Source: Taxillus chinensis | Lineage: Eukaryota; Streptophyta; Magnoliopsida; Santalales; Loranthaceae | Assembly: GCA_023512835.1 (NCBI GenBank) | Contig: CM042090.1 | Coordinates: 15,739,117-15,803,116 of the forward strand | Direction of reading: 5' to 3' | DNA: 64,000 nt | In this document: in pieces, positions 1 to 13,439 of the stretch | Layout: each line of letters opens with the position of its first letter | How positions within the stretch are numbered: the first letter of the stretch is position 1 | Position numbers and translations under genes: made by a program | The notes under the pieces: generated by a model | Told to the model about the DNA's origin: nothing | The model's database searches: none | What the model saw: only the letters and a program-made list of their open reading frames with translations

Positions 1-638
1 TATCACCTGTTTTCGATTCTCCCAAACCCTAGAATTTTGGCTGAGTTCACCAAAAAAAAAAAAAAAAACCGTTCCCGCCGTTTCCCAGCTCGATGGACCT
101 AGGGTTTCAATCGATTCTCTTGAATTTTCGTTATTTCGGTCCAATCAGGCTATACAATTTATTGTTCATCTGTACTTAGGATGAACACATTTTCGTTATG
201 AACTTTCTGACATTGGAAATTTTTGGTTTGTGTTTGGTGATTTGAGCTGTTCTATTCGACATTGACATTGTTTTACTGTGCTGGTAGTAATACTTCACCT
301 AATCAATTTAGGGTATGTCTAGACCCTGCATCATATATGTATAGAATTTGAGCTTTTCTATATTCTAGATGACAGTTTTTCTGTATTATAAATAATTAGT
401 ATGTTCTATATTCTATATTCTAGAGAACTTGGCACACCAAGCTTGCTGCATAGTTTTAGGTTTGCTACTCCCAGCGAGTATGTTCTCGTAGGCATTCTTA
501 CTGCCAATTTTTTATTGTTTTGATTATAATAATTGTTAGATATATTTTATTTTCGGTGTGCTGCAGGTTATTAACAAGGGAGCACGACTCTCGATACTGG
601 GTGCTTATTATTCAACTAATTCAGCAACTTAATTTTTA

Positions 639-3600
639 ATGGTAAACTTTAACCCTTTTCTAAACTGAAATTATACCATGAATTTTGTTGCAATGCATTA
701 TTTACTGCAATGAGTATTTTTTCCCGCGTAAGCATTACTGACAGTGCTATGGGGCTGGTGTTGTATGTGTGGTTTTATGATCAAACAAAGATGTTATTGA
801 GTGTATTTATGTAGTTCTATATCATGTAGCTTTGCAAGTGTGTAGAAATATGGTTATGCTTGGGATTAGAAACCTAACACCAGAGAGTCAACAGACGATG
901 TGACAGTCATGTCCATGTGGGTTTTGTTAATGTAGTATTTTTTTAAGAAGTGGAAACTAGTTTGATTTCCTAAAGATTTTGCTCATTTCTTTCATAAAAA
1001 AAAAGTTAGTGCTATCAAAATAAAGTTTTTTACTCATATATATAAAAAAAAAGTTAGTGCTATCAAAATTCGACGATGATGGTATCATCTACAGGTTCAT
1101 TTCCCAGTTTAGTGGAATCAATAGAAATTTCTGTCCATTCATTGAATTATTTATTTCATGAGAAGGTTTTTGTGGAAATTGATTTAGAATGAATATTTCG
1201 TGTAAAGGATCAACAAGCTGGAGAATTGCTGCAGTACATTCATATCAATCAGAATGACTTTTCATATCGAAAGTAAGATTGCCTCCTTTTATTCTTGATA
1301 AAAATGTTCCTTTTTTTAAAATATTTTTTATGTAGTGAGTTCCGACTGTAGACTTAACTGTGTACTCTCTTAAATGCTTAGAAAGATGACATGTTTGTTA
1401 TTTTTGAGTTATATGCTCAATTGTTTTACCTTCTCTTATTTTGCCCACGTGGACTAGATCTGTTATATTCATTAATTAAGGCTTTAACTAGATTTTTGAC
1501 TATTATTTGTAATTGAGTCCTTCATTTGTATTTGGTTGTATTATTTGTCTTTACATTCTGTTCAGCTTGCCTTGTAGTGTACCTTGACTGTACTAACTCT
1601 TTTAGTGTAAAGACAAAGGATTGCTTGGGACTATCTTTTCAGGGGGTTTTACTGAGATCACAGGGGCCTTTGCCTATATTGTTTTTCCTTTTCTTTTTCG
1701 TTCCTTTTATTTTTTATTTCCCAGGGGCTTGCCCCTAGCTGGTTTGGTTGTTTCCCTTTTCAGGCAGGTATGCTGTGTATGTATTCCTCTTTCCCCTTTT
1801 TTAATAAATTTCAGCTTTCCCCTCTCCTGAAAAGGGAAAAAAACATTCTGATTGCTCATAAATAGAAGGTTGATTTTTTTTAATCCAACTTTTGAGAGGT
1901 TTCTTGTATTGAGTGTAATTATAACCTAGTTTAATAGAATGATGTTTCTTGGTCCATAAACAGAGGCATTAAATCAAGGTGCTTACAATTTGGTCTCTTT
2001 TCCTGTTCACGCTTCAGTTTCCTTATGAATCAGCTATTCCCAAGCATAACGTTTGCAAAAAGTGGAAATAGTTATTGGCAATTGGCATGAGGCTAACGTT
2101 GCTTGCTTTTATAAAATCTAAAACTTTTTCATTGATTGATTTCCCATTAGAAGAACTTCCCTTTCCTTATGCTTCAGCAGTTTTCAAGCAAGAGGCTTGG
2201 TGCAGTGAGAGTAGTTCTTGCTTGTTTTAGTACCTCTATCCAGTTTACATGATTGACTTCATGTTTGGTATCTCTTTTTGCACAAATAATTCTAGAAATA
2301 AATGTTTATTGCATATTTAGTCTTGATTTTTCTTTTTCTGATTGATTCTTCATTATTTTTGTACATTAATTATTTAATTCCTGAAAATGCCAATGAAGGT
2401 GACAGCTGGGTACATTTTCTTAGGCGTTAAAATGTTTGTTTTTTCATTGTTAGATCTTTATTTTTTGTTTTAATCTTTTGTTATGTTTCTGTATATGATT
2501 TCCATAGACACATGAAACAAAAGGAGGAGGATATTGCTGTCTGTGTGTGCAAATATGACATCAGCAATTCCGATAGTGCATGTGGAGAGAGGTGCTTGAA
2601 TGTATTAACCAGCACAGAGTGTACGCCTGGCTATTGCCCTTGTGGTGTGTTTTGCAAGAATCAGGTGAGTAAGATATTTATTTTACACGCACGATAACTT
2701 TTTGTTTTTTTTGTATTTTTATATAATAATACAAATAAAGCATTTTATAATGTAGTGGACAACAGATTCATTTTATTCTATTAGTATCTTTCTTATCATA
2801 TATTATTTTTTTCTTTCTTCCTTGTCCTCCCCCTGTTGCATCAAATGCTGCCGAAAAACTCTCCTGATTTGACTCTGTTATTTGTCCAAACAGCTTATTT
2901 TAAATTTTCATAGTTTGAAGTTGCATCATAACCTGCGAGCTTACAACAGTTTGCCTTGCAATGTTACTCATGAGCTAAAGGGGTTATAAGTAATCATGCC
3001 TCTGATATTTGCATGCTTTTTAAAGTTGACTTTACTTCACTGTGGGTTTTTTCTTTTCTGTCCAAAGAAATTTCAGAAATGTCAATATGCAAAAACAAAA
3101 TTATATATGACAGAAGGCCGTGGCTGGGGTCTTGTCGCTGATGAGAATATCAAGGTAATTGTCTATAAACTGTTCCAACCAAATAATGAGCCTTCATGAA
3201 GTGATTGGTCCTGTCCTGTTAACATCTTGTTTTATTGTAATTCATAGCATGATCATTTGAAGACAGGATTTCACTTACAAGTTTAATGTTTTGTTTTGTG
3301 TCTGAGCAGGCTGGCTGGTTTATTATTGAATATTGTGGGGAAGTAATATCTTGGAAAGAAGCAAAGCAACGGTCCCAAACTTACGAAAATCTAGGTAGGA
3401 TATAGTTTTTTCTAGATAGTTTTATATTTACACTTTCTCTTAATTTTGTTTATTAAGATTGTTTTAATGGATACAGGACTCAAAGATGCATACATTATTT
3501 CTCTTAACACCCTTGAATCTATAGACGCCACTAAAAAGGGAAGCCTTGCTAGGTTCATAAACCACTCATGGTAAGGTGCTTTGGCAAAATATATACATTC

Positions 3601-6600
3601 ATAACTTCTGTATCAACCAATCTGGTTGCCTTGATAAATGTTGTCTTGTTTTTATTAATCAGTTCTAGATGTCTTGTGCTGTTCCTTAAATAAAATTGTT
3701 GGAAGTTGGCAGCCAACCTAATTCTGAGACACGGAAGTGGACGGTTTTGGGGGAGGTAAGGGTTGGAATATTTGCCAAGCAAGACATTTCAGTTGGAACT
3801 GAACTGACATATGATTACAATTTTGAGTGGTATGGGGGTGCCAAAGTTCGCTGCCTCTGTGGGGCACCTACCTGTTCTGGATTTCTTGGGGCTAAGTCTC
3901 GTGGGTTCCAGGTAATTATTGGATTCTTAGAAAATGTATGTGTGTATCCTAAATGCTAGGGCGTTATATGTTGCTTGTGATCCTGTTTGGAGAACTAAAT
4001 CCATAGTTTGTAAAATTGAGTTTATGCCAATTATTAATATTAGTGCATATATTAATGCTATAATGATTAGCCACTGTTCATACTGCATAACGTTTTTACT
4101 CCAATGCTAAAAAATAATTAGTTTAATTCATAAATGACCAAATCTTGTCCTCTGAGAATATTGTAAAGCTAGTCAGGTATTAATATCTTCTATAATTACT
4201 GACTTGTCATAACAAATGTTAAGGCTTTTATGAGTTATGAGTGTCTCAAATCACCCCTTATAGGATATTTAGTACGTGAAAATCAAAATAGGGGGAATGA
4301 AATCAACATAAGAATATAGTTGACACGGGAATCAGACTTTATTGCGTTTGGCATGTAGAGTTATCAATTGACTAAATTACTAAGATATCCTCATAATTAT
4401 TAAAATTTATTAAACAAAATTATACACCTTCGTCAACGTCTCCCCCCACCCTTGCACACCTTCGACACTGTCATTAGCTCCACCAACATCAACTGCCACA
4501 GGACCTCCCAAATGCATGCCGCCACACCGCCGTTAGAAGGCCAGAGTATGAGGATACGTCTTCGTTCACGACGGAGGCAGGCTAGATCAGATGGAGGGGC
4601 AGGTTAGATCGGACAGAGGCTGGCCAGATTCGGAGGAAGGGCAGATCCAACAGAGGCTGGCTAGATCTGACAGAGGGGCAGGTGGTGTTGAGTGGAAAAA
4701 AAAATATGACAAAAAAAAGGAACAAGAAAATAAAAAGGTTTCCTTGTGAAGGGGACTTTTGTAAGCATCAGATATGTGAGAAATCAATTTACTCCTGTCT
4801 TGGGGTATAAAATTCTTATTGAAATTGTTGATTCATTTTCTTTTTGCACACGATAAAAGAATATAATTTGATTCTTTTTCTTTCTTTCTTTCTTGTGTAC
4901 CAAACATGATCTTAGTATTCATTTGGCACACGAAAATGAATTCCCTGGGAATGAGAATGAAAGTTTAAAATTACTTTCTTATGGTATGGGAGATAATAGA
5001 ATATTTTTTTTTTTGCAATGACTAAAACTCCCCAAACTCTATCATTTTTGCTTCATGCCAAATCACGCTAGACCATGCCTCTTCTACTGGCTTCATGCCG
5101 GGACATGCCAACTACTGCCACTTCACGCCACACCACACTAGACCTCCTGAACTTCAAGAGGGAAGAAGAACGCACTGTCAAAGGTAAAGAATACATGGCC
5201 ACTTCTTTAATTTCCGTGGGAGGACAGTCACCACTGCCGGAACTCTGGCCACCTAAAACCAGCCCCAAACACAGTCCCCTGCTAAAGAAAGAGGAATTAA
5301 GGTTGAAAAGTCCAAATAAGGTTCCTCACTTACACAAACAATCTTTTTTCATAGAAAGGAAATCCCAAAGTTTCTGCAAACCCTAAAATATCATAATCAC
5401 GATTTCAACATGACTCTCAAAGAAATTAAAATATAAAGCAATGAATAAACCTGAATTCAATTTAAATATAATATTTAAAATTTGAATTAATATAGTTAAA
5501 CTAAAAGAACCCTAGAAGAGAAGGTAGAAATTGCTTCTCCTTCCTCCCAAAAATCAAAGGTGAATTGAAGAAGAAAAGCAAGTACATCTCATGTGGCTGC
5601 TTCTCCTTCTAGTAATTATTTTTTAATGGATGGCTAGTATGGTCGGTCACAGCACAACTTTGGCGGTGACTTTGTTCTCTCTCTCTCGTGATGGTGTGGG
5701 TGGCCTGCGTGGAGCTGCTGGACGGGATGGCATGCAAGCAGTTGTGGCAGGGAGAGCTCTTTGGGCTGCACAAAGAAGGCATGATCTAGAGTCGTCAGGT
5801 GCGGTTGGTGACGATCTAAAATCGTGGGGTGTGGCTGTGAGGCACCAATCAGTAGAAAGAGATTGAAATCAGGAGGAGAAGAGGCAGTGGTCCTCAAGAG
5901 TAGCATTAGAAGTATATTCGCACAAACGTGAGAATATTTCAAAACCCGGTTGATGGGGGTAATGGATTATTTTTATGTCTATGGCAAACCAAACGTGAGA
6001 ATCGGAATGGATTTCATTTCATTCTAATCCCTTTTATTTTTACATATCAAACATCCCATTATTGTATGGAATTTAGCAATTTAACCCATATTTCTTCACT
6101 GTTCAATAGTGATGTCACTTGTTTCGAACTCAAGGCTATGAAGTTTGGGTCTTGGTTTTAGGGTGGAGGTAGAAATTTTAATGTGCGGGGACCAAAAGCT
6201 TAAGATATGTTTGGTTATCTTATTTTTTGTTTTGGTTTTCAAAGTGTTATTGTTTTTGTATACAGAAAATTAAATATAAGAAAAGCTTGTTTTTATTTTA
6301 GGAGTCTTCTAAAATAAAATAATATTTTATTATTTTCAGTTTTTATTATCTGAAAATAGCTATTACATTGTGAGAATGAAAAAAAAAACAGGATAATCAA
6401 ACATAACATAAAGCTTTTATGTTTTAGGACAAAAGACTGTACATTTTATAATTAGCTAGATTCTGCCCATTTAAATTCCCCTTAATTTTATCATTTCTTT
6501 GTATGTATTTTGAAATTATTTTTCTTTGAACATTTTTGGGAATGCAATCATCCTATATGGATATAATCAACTTTTGATTCTCCCTTGTGAAAACAGGAGG

Positions 6601-7885
6601 ATACATATCTATGGGAAGAGAATGATGAAAGGTAATGTGCTATGCATATGTTATGTTAGTATAACATCAATGCATCTTCTAGTGTTATGCATGTGTTTAA
6701 ATACAGATCTCTCTCTAAATTTGTTTTAACATATTCAATGTGTTTCAATTCCGACATACCAATTAGAAGTGATGGAATTGGCAAGTGTAATTGAATTTTT
6801 TCTTGAGCACAAGTCTAGAAAAGGGAATACTGAATGGGCAGACCCAAATTGTCATTTAGTTTTATGGAAATAGTCCTTTTATTTACAGATACACTGTGGA
6901 GAAAATTCCACTATATGATTCTGCCGAGGACGAGCCTTCTGCTAAGCTCCACAAAACTTTCGATTCAATGAAACCTGAAGTTTCCATTATGGATGTTAGA
7001 ATGGGACCCGAGCATGAGTTTGAGTCCACAGCTGCTGTTGTTGAATCGCTTGGTACTGTTCCAATGGATGGTGTTGTAGTGAATGCGGTAAAAACTGAAG
7101 TAAATGAACAGACAAAGTTTTGCCCTGAACGTAATCAACAGGCCTTTTCACATAAGAGTGCAATGATCTCCCGCATACAAAGTAATAGTGCATGCCGGAA
7201 CTATCACATTGGACCCAGTCACATGCCAAACAAGAAATCGCAACATTACTCTAATGGTCGGTCAAAACATGTGGCCCGATTGCAAGTTGATGCAAAATTT
7301 GTTACCCGACTCTTATCATCGAAGGATGCACGAGAGGAAGTCATGAATTGTGAGGTACAAACTGCAGTTTGCTCTTCTTCTTCTTTTCACTGATTATTTC
7401 CTGGGATTATGTTGACTTTAGCTTTTATCATAATATTTTCAATTTATAATTTTGATTTCAATTACTCATTGGAGTTTATTATTCATGATCTTTAATTTGG
7501 AACCATATGTTGAAATATTGATTCCCTGATCGCGCTTTCTAGATTTTGTTCCCCTCTATCTATCAAAAATATATACAGTCAGTTATACATATAAATTGTT
7601 GATATATTTATGCAGGAAGTGAAGAAACAGGCCACCAGCGAGCTTGCTTCCTTGTACAATGAAATTCGACCTGCCATCGAAGAACATGAAAGGGATAACC
7701 AGGACAGTGTCTCCACCAGCGTAGCAGAGAAGTGGATAGAAGCCTGCTGTTTTAGATTGAAGGCAGACTTCGACCTTCATTCATGCATCATCAAGAATCT
7801 CGCTTGTGCTCCTCAAATGGCACACCGCGAAGCCAAGCCCTCTGAAGGAGAAAATGTGAACGAGGTGAGGTATCTAACGCTCTAA
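639..7885 (+). CDS. ASHH1: ASHH1/SDG26-type histone-lysine N-methyltransferase (SET domain)
   Basis: Nuclear SET-domain enzyme of the plant Ash1/SET2 class, which methylates histone H3 lysines (K36/K4); in Arabidopsis SDG26 promotes flowering. Exons read: 639-641, 1208-1272, 2508-2664, 3068-3154, 3310-3394, 3477-3570, 3713-3911, 6597-6631, 6889-7354 and 7616-7885. All junctions are GT-AG and phases agree, giving 486 aa, close to the roughly 490 aa I recall for SDG26. Visible domains: cysteine-rich AWS (about residues 30-83, CGERCLN...TECTPGYCPCG), SET (about 84-205, with GWGLVADENIKAG, IIEYCGEV, RFINHSCQPN and ELTYDYNFEW) and post-SET (about 212-225, CLCGAPTCSGFLG). A conserved family tail follows (LYNEIRPAIEEHER). 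The start is inferred: an ATG immediately followed by a donor, after a leader exon from about 567. An in-frame stop at 1190-1192 excludes a start inside intron 1. The second Cys of the usual NHSCxPNC is Ser here. Confidence 0.9.
4915..6060. mobile_element. Candidate non-autonomous DNA transposon(s) in the ASHH1 intron
   Basis: The left part carries CATTTGGCACACG followed by AATGAGAATGAAA. The right part, on the opposite strand, reads ATGTTTGATATG followed by AAAGGGATTAGAATGAAAT. Such GTTTGG/GGAATGAGAATG ends are common in plant MITE families. The terminal match is imperfect and I see no clear target duplication. A similar short unit may lie at about 4250-4910, ending in GTGTACCAAACATG. Boundaries are guesses. 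Confidence 0.3.
6202..6409. mobile_element. MITE with about 18-bp terminal inverted repeats
   Basis: A 208-bp element starts AAGATATGTTTGGTTATC. On the opposite strand its other end reads ATGTTATGTTTGATTATC, and the similarity continues into T-rich sequence. AAAGCTT flanks both sides (6195-6201 and 6410-6416), a likely 7-bp target duplication; the exact edge could shift by one or two bases. It has no coding capacity and sits about 190 bp before an ASHH1 acceptor. The superfamily is not certain. Confidence 0.6.
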
Positions 7886-10180
7886 CAGGCATTGCATTGG
7901 ACAATCATCTTGAAGGGGGTATACTTGGACACAGCCTAACAATAATATGGTAGAATTGCAAATTCCCCTGGGCTCGTTTTGGGTTTTAGATTTTTTTCTT
8001 CTTCTTCCAGACTTGCATGTAATTTTGTTGAGAATCAAATTTGATCTCGTCTGATGTTCTTGAGGCTACGGCTATGATATAAACAACAAGAAAGGTGCTG
8101 CTGGCACCCTTAATTTTTTAAAGTTTAATTTTAAAAAGCATATATTTATTTTTATTAAACGAAATTTATTAAACAAATTCAATATTATTATATAAAAGTG
8201 CATAAGTTTTTAAAATGATTATTTATGAATTTAATAAAATTCAGTATATATATGCATATGTTGTACTTTCAACATTGAGTATGCCCTTTTTATAGTAATT
8301 TTACATAGTAATATTGAACTTTGATAAATATTAATTAATAAATTTTCCCCAAATTATACTTATAAGTAAAAGTTGGGGCTAATTGGTGTGATTAACGATC
8401 AATAATCAAACAAGTCAAGTCATTGGCAAGAGCACCATGCATGCGCTGTGTAATTTATGGGAGGTGCCTATCTCTGTGTCACGCATTTTTGTTGCGCATT
8501 CATATAAGATACTTTATCTATATCAAGTTTTAAAAAATAAAGTTTAGGAACAAATATTTAAGAGAGAATTTTTATATGTGGAGGATTATTATTTTTTATT
8601 TAAATATTTTTTTAATAAATTTTTGATATTTGTACATTTAAATAGTTGTAATAAATAGAAGAAATAAAAAATATAACTTAAAAGAATAAAAATAAGATAT
8701 AGAAAGATAAATAAAATATATTAAATAATATGCTATTTATATTTTAAAATATAATGAGTACAACTTTAATAGGTTTAATACGAGTTGAATATCTTCATAC
8801 CCTACCTATTTCCATCTCTAACGACAAATCATAGTCCGTGTGAAAAGTAGCCATGGGTAAATGATGAAAAAAGGATCTCATAGAAGTTTAACATTTTTTT
8901 CGGCTGATTATCAATTATCATAATTTAAAAAAAAACCACGTATATAAAATAAACTCAATATTGAATATAAAACTTCCAGAATTTTGTTCATATATAGTGA
9001 TCAGTCAATGTAATTAAGTTCATCTATAGAGTAAATGCATAATTATACTTTTCATCATTTTAATATTGAATGAACGATAAATATTTAAAAATAATGAAAA
9101 TCAGATTCCATATTCGATGCTTTTTAAAAATATTATTAAATATTATGATAATTTATAGTTCTACGTTATAACAAACAAACAAAAAAAGAGGGAAGAAACT
9201 TTGTGGGGGTATAATTCCCATAGTTTCACAATGATGAAAAAGAGGTTCTCAATCCATGTTTTTCCGGTTTTTGTTCCATATTAGTTGTTCTCCAATCTCC
9301 ATGTAAATTATAATTCAAGATAAGAGAGCGATTGTCTTATCTTACTATTATTATTTGCAAATTATATTTGAAACTCCAATTCTATTTTTATATATAATTA
9401 TGTAAAATATCAGTAATATGTTTTGTAACTTTCAAATGAAACCGCATTAAATTTAATTTTAGAAGACAGCATGAAATACGACTTTATAAACCAAATTAAA
9501 TCATAACCTTACAAAATATCATTTTGAGCAGAGGCAAGTACGACAGTGAGTGTCATGGTCTCAACAAAGATGAGGTAGCCTGTATTTCCGCCATGCTGCT
9601 TCTCTCCACTTCCAGCGTCTTAGCAACGGTGCTGAACACCACCACCATCATTTTCATAGTTAAAGTTACATTTAACTTTAATATATATCATTTTTTTACT
9701 TAACTATCATTTTTCGCAATCACTCTCATCATAATGCATCTAAGCATTAAACACGTCGAATTGAACGGCAACGACAACACACGGACGAGGCCGGGAGTAA
9801 CAACAGTGACATCACACAAATGAGGTCGGCACTGAAGAGGGATGGCCTGTGGTGATGATGTGCGTGTGTGGGGAGGGAGAGGAGTGGAATACATAAGATA
9901 TTAACATTATATATAAATTTAACTTTTATCATTGGTAAATTTAACTTTAAATATGGCTTTGATTAAGCCATTGGAGATACAATAAGAGATCTAAAAGGAT
10001 TTTTCTTAGCAAAAAATAACCCAGAAATTTAAAGGCCCGGCTGAATTAACAAGAGTGTGAATCAAAACATGCCTGCAAATTACAAATTTGTAGCGTACTT
10101 GAACTGCAGATTGTAGGGCAAGAAACTGAGCTGGACAGCCACCTCCAATAATCATTTCCATGATTCTGTACAGGGACAGT
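7886..10180. other. Intergenic, AT-rich: convergent 3' ends of ASHH1 and HISN6
   Basis: The two genes point toward each other, so this stretch holds their 3' untranslated regions and spacer. I see no coding region, RNA gene or clear regulatory site. The only structure noted is a possible MITE at about 9640-9990. Confidence 0.6.
9640..9990. repeat. Possible MITE with inverted AT-rich ends
   Basis: The left side reads CATAGTTAAAGTTACATTTAAC. The opposite strand of the right side reads CATATTTAAAGTTAAATTTACC, preceded by TTGTATCTCCAATGGC. The centre is GC-richer. I saw no clean target duplication, so the element call and its edges are tentative. Confidence 0.35.
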
Positions 10181-13100
10181 TTAATGCATTGTTAATGAGT
10201 GAAGGCACTCCATTAGGGCATCTGTTTGCTCCGGTTTCCCAACGGAGACACGAACATATCCTTTCAGTTCTTTCTTATCATAGTGTCGAATTATAACACC
10301 CATTTTCCCCAGATTATCCTGTATCATTGAAAACCCTGTTACCATAAGCTTCATGGCAAAAAAAAAGATTAAAATAAAATTACTGATGAACAATCAATTG
10401 TCACCAAACGTCGAAATGCCATTCCATATTAGAATTTACTCCTATGCAGTTTTGGCTGGTACAACAGACGGCATTTGTCTGTTGGAGTGCTGCCATGTGA
10501 GCACAGGATCAATCCTAGGCCATGCAAGCTATCTAGCAGTGGCAATTTAGGGTTTATAGATTCAGGGAAGAAAGAAGATTTGGGATGGGAGGACTTTTAG
10601 TATTCCAGAACTTCAAAAAGAAATTAATTTCCTAACATTTACAGAAAGAAAAAAAAATCATTAATCCTGACCGCATGGCAGCAATCCATAGCCATACCCA
10701 ACAAAGAAAAATATCTTCATAATTTGGTAGATGGCAACATAAAAAGAATGATGAAACATGAAATAAGAAGACACTGTTCTTTGCAAAAAGCTGCATACCT
10801 TAAGTGTTTTTGCATCCACGCCAGAAGTAACCTCGCAAAGAATGAAATTTGAATAGCTTGGATATGGATTGAGAAAAGGCACATCTTTTAGGAGATTATA
10901 AAGCCTCCCTCGTTCTTCCACCAAAGCCACTTTCACCATCTGTCATAGATTTTTAATTAGGATTAGAATTTATTAGTGTTCATGCACAAGAAAGGGGGGG
11001 AAATCTGTTTGGAATATCGAAGCAATAGAAAGGACCTCCAGATAGGAAGGGTTCCGTAATGCTGCACATGCAGAAACTTCGGCAGCAACAGATACATTAT
11101 ACGGTTGCTTTGCTCTCCAAAGATACTCAATAATGCTCAGAGGAAATGCTCCATACCCAACTCGGAGTCCAGCTAAGCCTGCATCATTATTTCCTCGCAA
11201 TTGTAAATTTTATTAGCTCTAACCAATAAGTAATTAAAGTAAATAAATCAATTTTTAGGTAGAGTACAACACTGGTCGGACATCTGCCAACTTTGTTTTG
11301 GTAACATGTCAATTTCAACAACATTCAAACCAAACGTCTCTATGCTCTAACAAATCATTAATGGGAAACTTTCGCGTGTAATTGACACTCTAAATTAAGA
11401 AACTTAAAACAAACATACCGGCTCTCTTACTAAATGTTCGTAGGACAATTAAATTTTCATGTTTCTTCACCCATCCCATCCGAGATTCAAGTCCTGAGAA
11501 TTCAACATAAGCTTCATCCAGCACCACTAGTACAGGAAGATCCAGTATCTTCAAGAGTGTCTCATCACTGATTATGCTGCAAAAAAAAAACGCACTCCAA
11601 CGTAAATTATCATAACAAACCCACTTGCTTTGCAGCTTGAAAAAATCAAAATTGAATATGGATTTCCTATAGACTCATCAGTCGTCACCATTATTACAAT
11701 CACAGTAGAAAAAAGCAACAGCATTCCGAAAACTAGTGACACTTGAGTACTACTGGTATACCTCCCGTCTGGATTGTTGGGAGAAGTTAAGAATATGCAT
11801 TTTGGCCTCTCCTGCTCAACAACGTTAGCAATGTGCTCTACATTCAAACTAAAGTCTGAGTTCCTTGGTACTGAAAAGTCAGAGAAACGTGGTGAGGCAG
11901 TTTAATTTAAAGAAAAAAAAAAGAAAAAAAAACAAATCTTCAATACTTAACGAGGAAAATTCAAAATAAATATTAACTTAAACCACAATTCCTGGAAGCA
12001 ATAAAATTGTAATTACCTTTCAGGACAAGTGCCCCATTGACTGCTGCATCAAATTCATACATTGTAAAGGTTGGAGGGCAGTCCACAATCTTGTCACCCG
12101 GATCCAGTACACATCTGTAGTTAGAAAAGGGTATGGCGTAACCATGCAAATTCTATTTATAGATAGTTCGAGAATTACAGAAATACAAATGGAATACAGA
12201 GCATTTTGAAAATAGAAATATTGCAACTGTGATATCTTCTATTTCTAACCTCATTATCAGATCAATAAGCTCATCTGCTCCACATCCCACGAGAATATAA
12301 TCAGACTCCAGACCAGAATCTTTGGCAAGAGCGCAGCGCAATTGACGGCTTTCTGGGTCAGGATAAACATAGGGAAATTTCAATTTTCCTAGAGCCTCGA
12401 ATACCTACAGACAATCTGAATATTGTATTTAGGACTTAAACCAATCATGTGACAATCAAAATTCCATCTAGAAGAAGACTCTGCAATCTAGGTGATAACA
12501 CAAAAGATCACTATAAAAATCCAGTTATGTCAGGCAGTGCATAATAGCAATACAACAGAGTCAATGACTTGCCTCTGGAGGTGGACCGTAAGGATTTTCA
12601 TTTGCATCTAATTTAACAATATCCTCAGGCTTCCTTCCAAGACTAGCAGACAAAACCTGTAATGAAAGTTCCATTTCTTCACATTAAAATCACTTCATAA
12701 GTCAAATGGAGTTTACTAGCCGGTGATAAAAGCACACTATGTATGTGTAGAAATTGACATATAACTCAAAGCATGAATGACTGAAACATAATGATTTTTC
12801 GATTTTTGCATTTGAGAGGAAAATTTGAATATTGCACCACCGTGATTGTCCAAATAAACCAAGCATGGTTCATTTTTTAATTAAATCTACACATAAGTAG
12901 CTAACAGAGCCCATCCATTGTCCACATTCGGAGCACTTCTATGATAAGAGTCGCAATGTGGCAACAAATAACCATAAATATCATGAACATATCTAAGGGT
13001 TGTTGGATGATTAAAGTCATACGGAGCACAAATAATTACCTCTAAATAAAACACACCATTGATTATTTCATGTAGATAAAGATATTACAATTTTATTAGA

Positions 13101-13439
13101 ACAATTTGCCACTCAACTATAAATTATCATTAATGATCATTGAGAAAAAGAATGAATCAAATGAGCAGACAAGACCAAATGAATTGGGTCAAACTGAATC
13201 ACCTCAAATGGTAAAATGGGTTGATAAGGTGACAATTTGCGGAGATGAGGACGGATAAATGAGTCTCCAGCCAAACGCTCTTGAGCCTCACTAAAAAGTT
13301 TCAAGGGCGTGGTGGAAGCCATACAAGTGACCTTGCTACGACATCCTTCCAAGGATGGACTGCTTCCTCCACGCCTAAAACTGGGATTGTTTTTTACAAG
13401 GCACAGAGAGGAAGCATTGTAGACGTCAATCACACCCAT
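10181..13439 (-). CDS. HISN6: Histidinol-phosphate aminotransferase, plastid precursor
   Basis: PLP-dependent enzyme that converts imidazole-acetol phosphate plus glutamate to histidinol phosphate plus 2-oxoglutarate in plastid histidine synthesis. Exons (minus strand): 13439-13203, 12656-12573, 12404-12250, 12114-12017, 11870-11762, 11576-11419, 11178-11036, 10939-10799 and 10318-10181. Phases agree and give 420 aa, the usual length. The first ~50 residues are Ser/Arg-rich, a likely transit peptide. Recognisable motifs: [43 protein letters not shown], and LRTFSKRAG, in which the PLP lysine is about K278. [17 protein letters not shown] lies near the C-terminus. The intron after exon 2 uses a GC donor (GAG|GCAAGT); all the others are GT-AG. 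The ATG lies just after an acceptor-like TTGCAG, so a leader intron is likely. Confidence 0.95.

Larger units (their letters stand above)
3912..6596 (+). other. Long intron 7 of the ASHH1 gene, filled with repeat-like DNA
   Basis: This 2.7 kb intron separates the post-SET exon from a 35-nt exon; the other introns are far shorter except the first two. It holds C-rich, low-complexity and MITE-like stretches and no conserved reading frame. It ends at a normal acceptor (AAACAG) and the protein reads on in phase (GFQ then EDTYLWEEN, as in the family). I infer that insertions enlarged it without breaking the gene. Confidence 0.7.
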
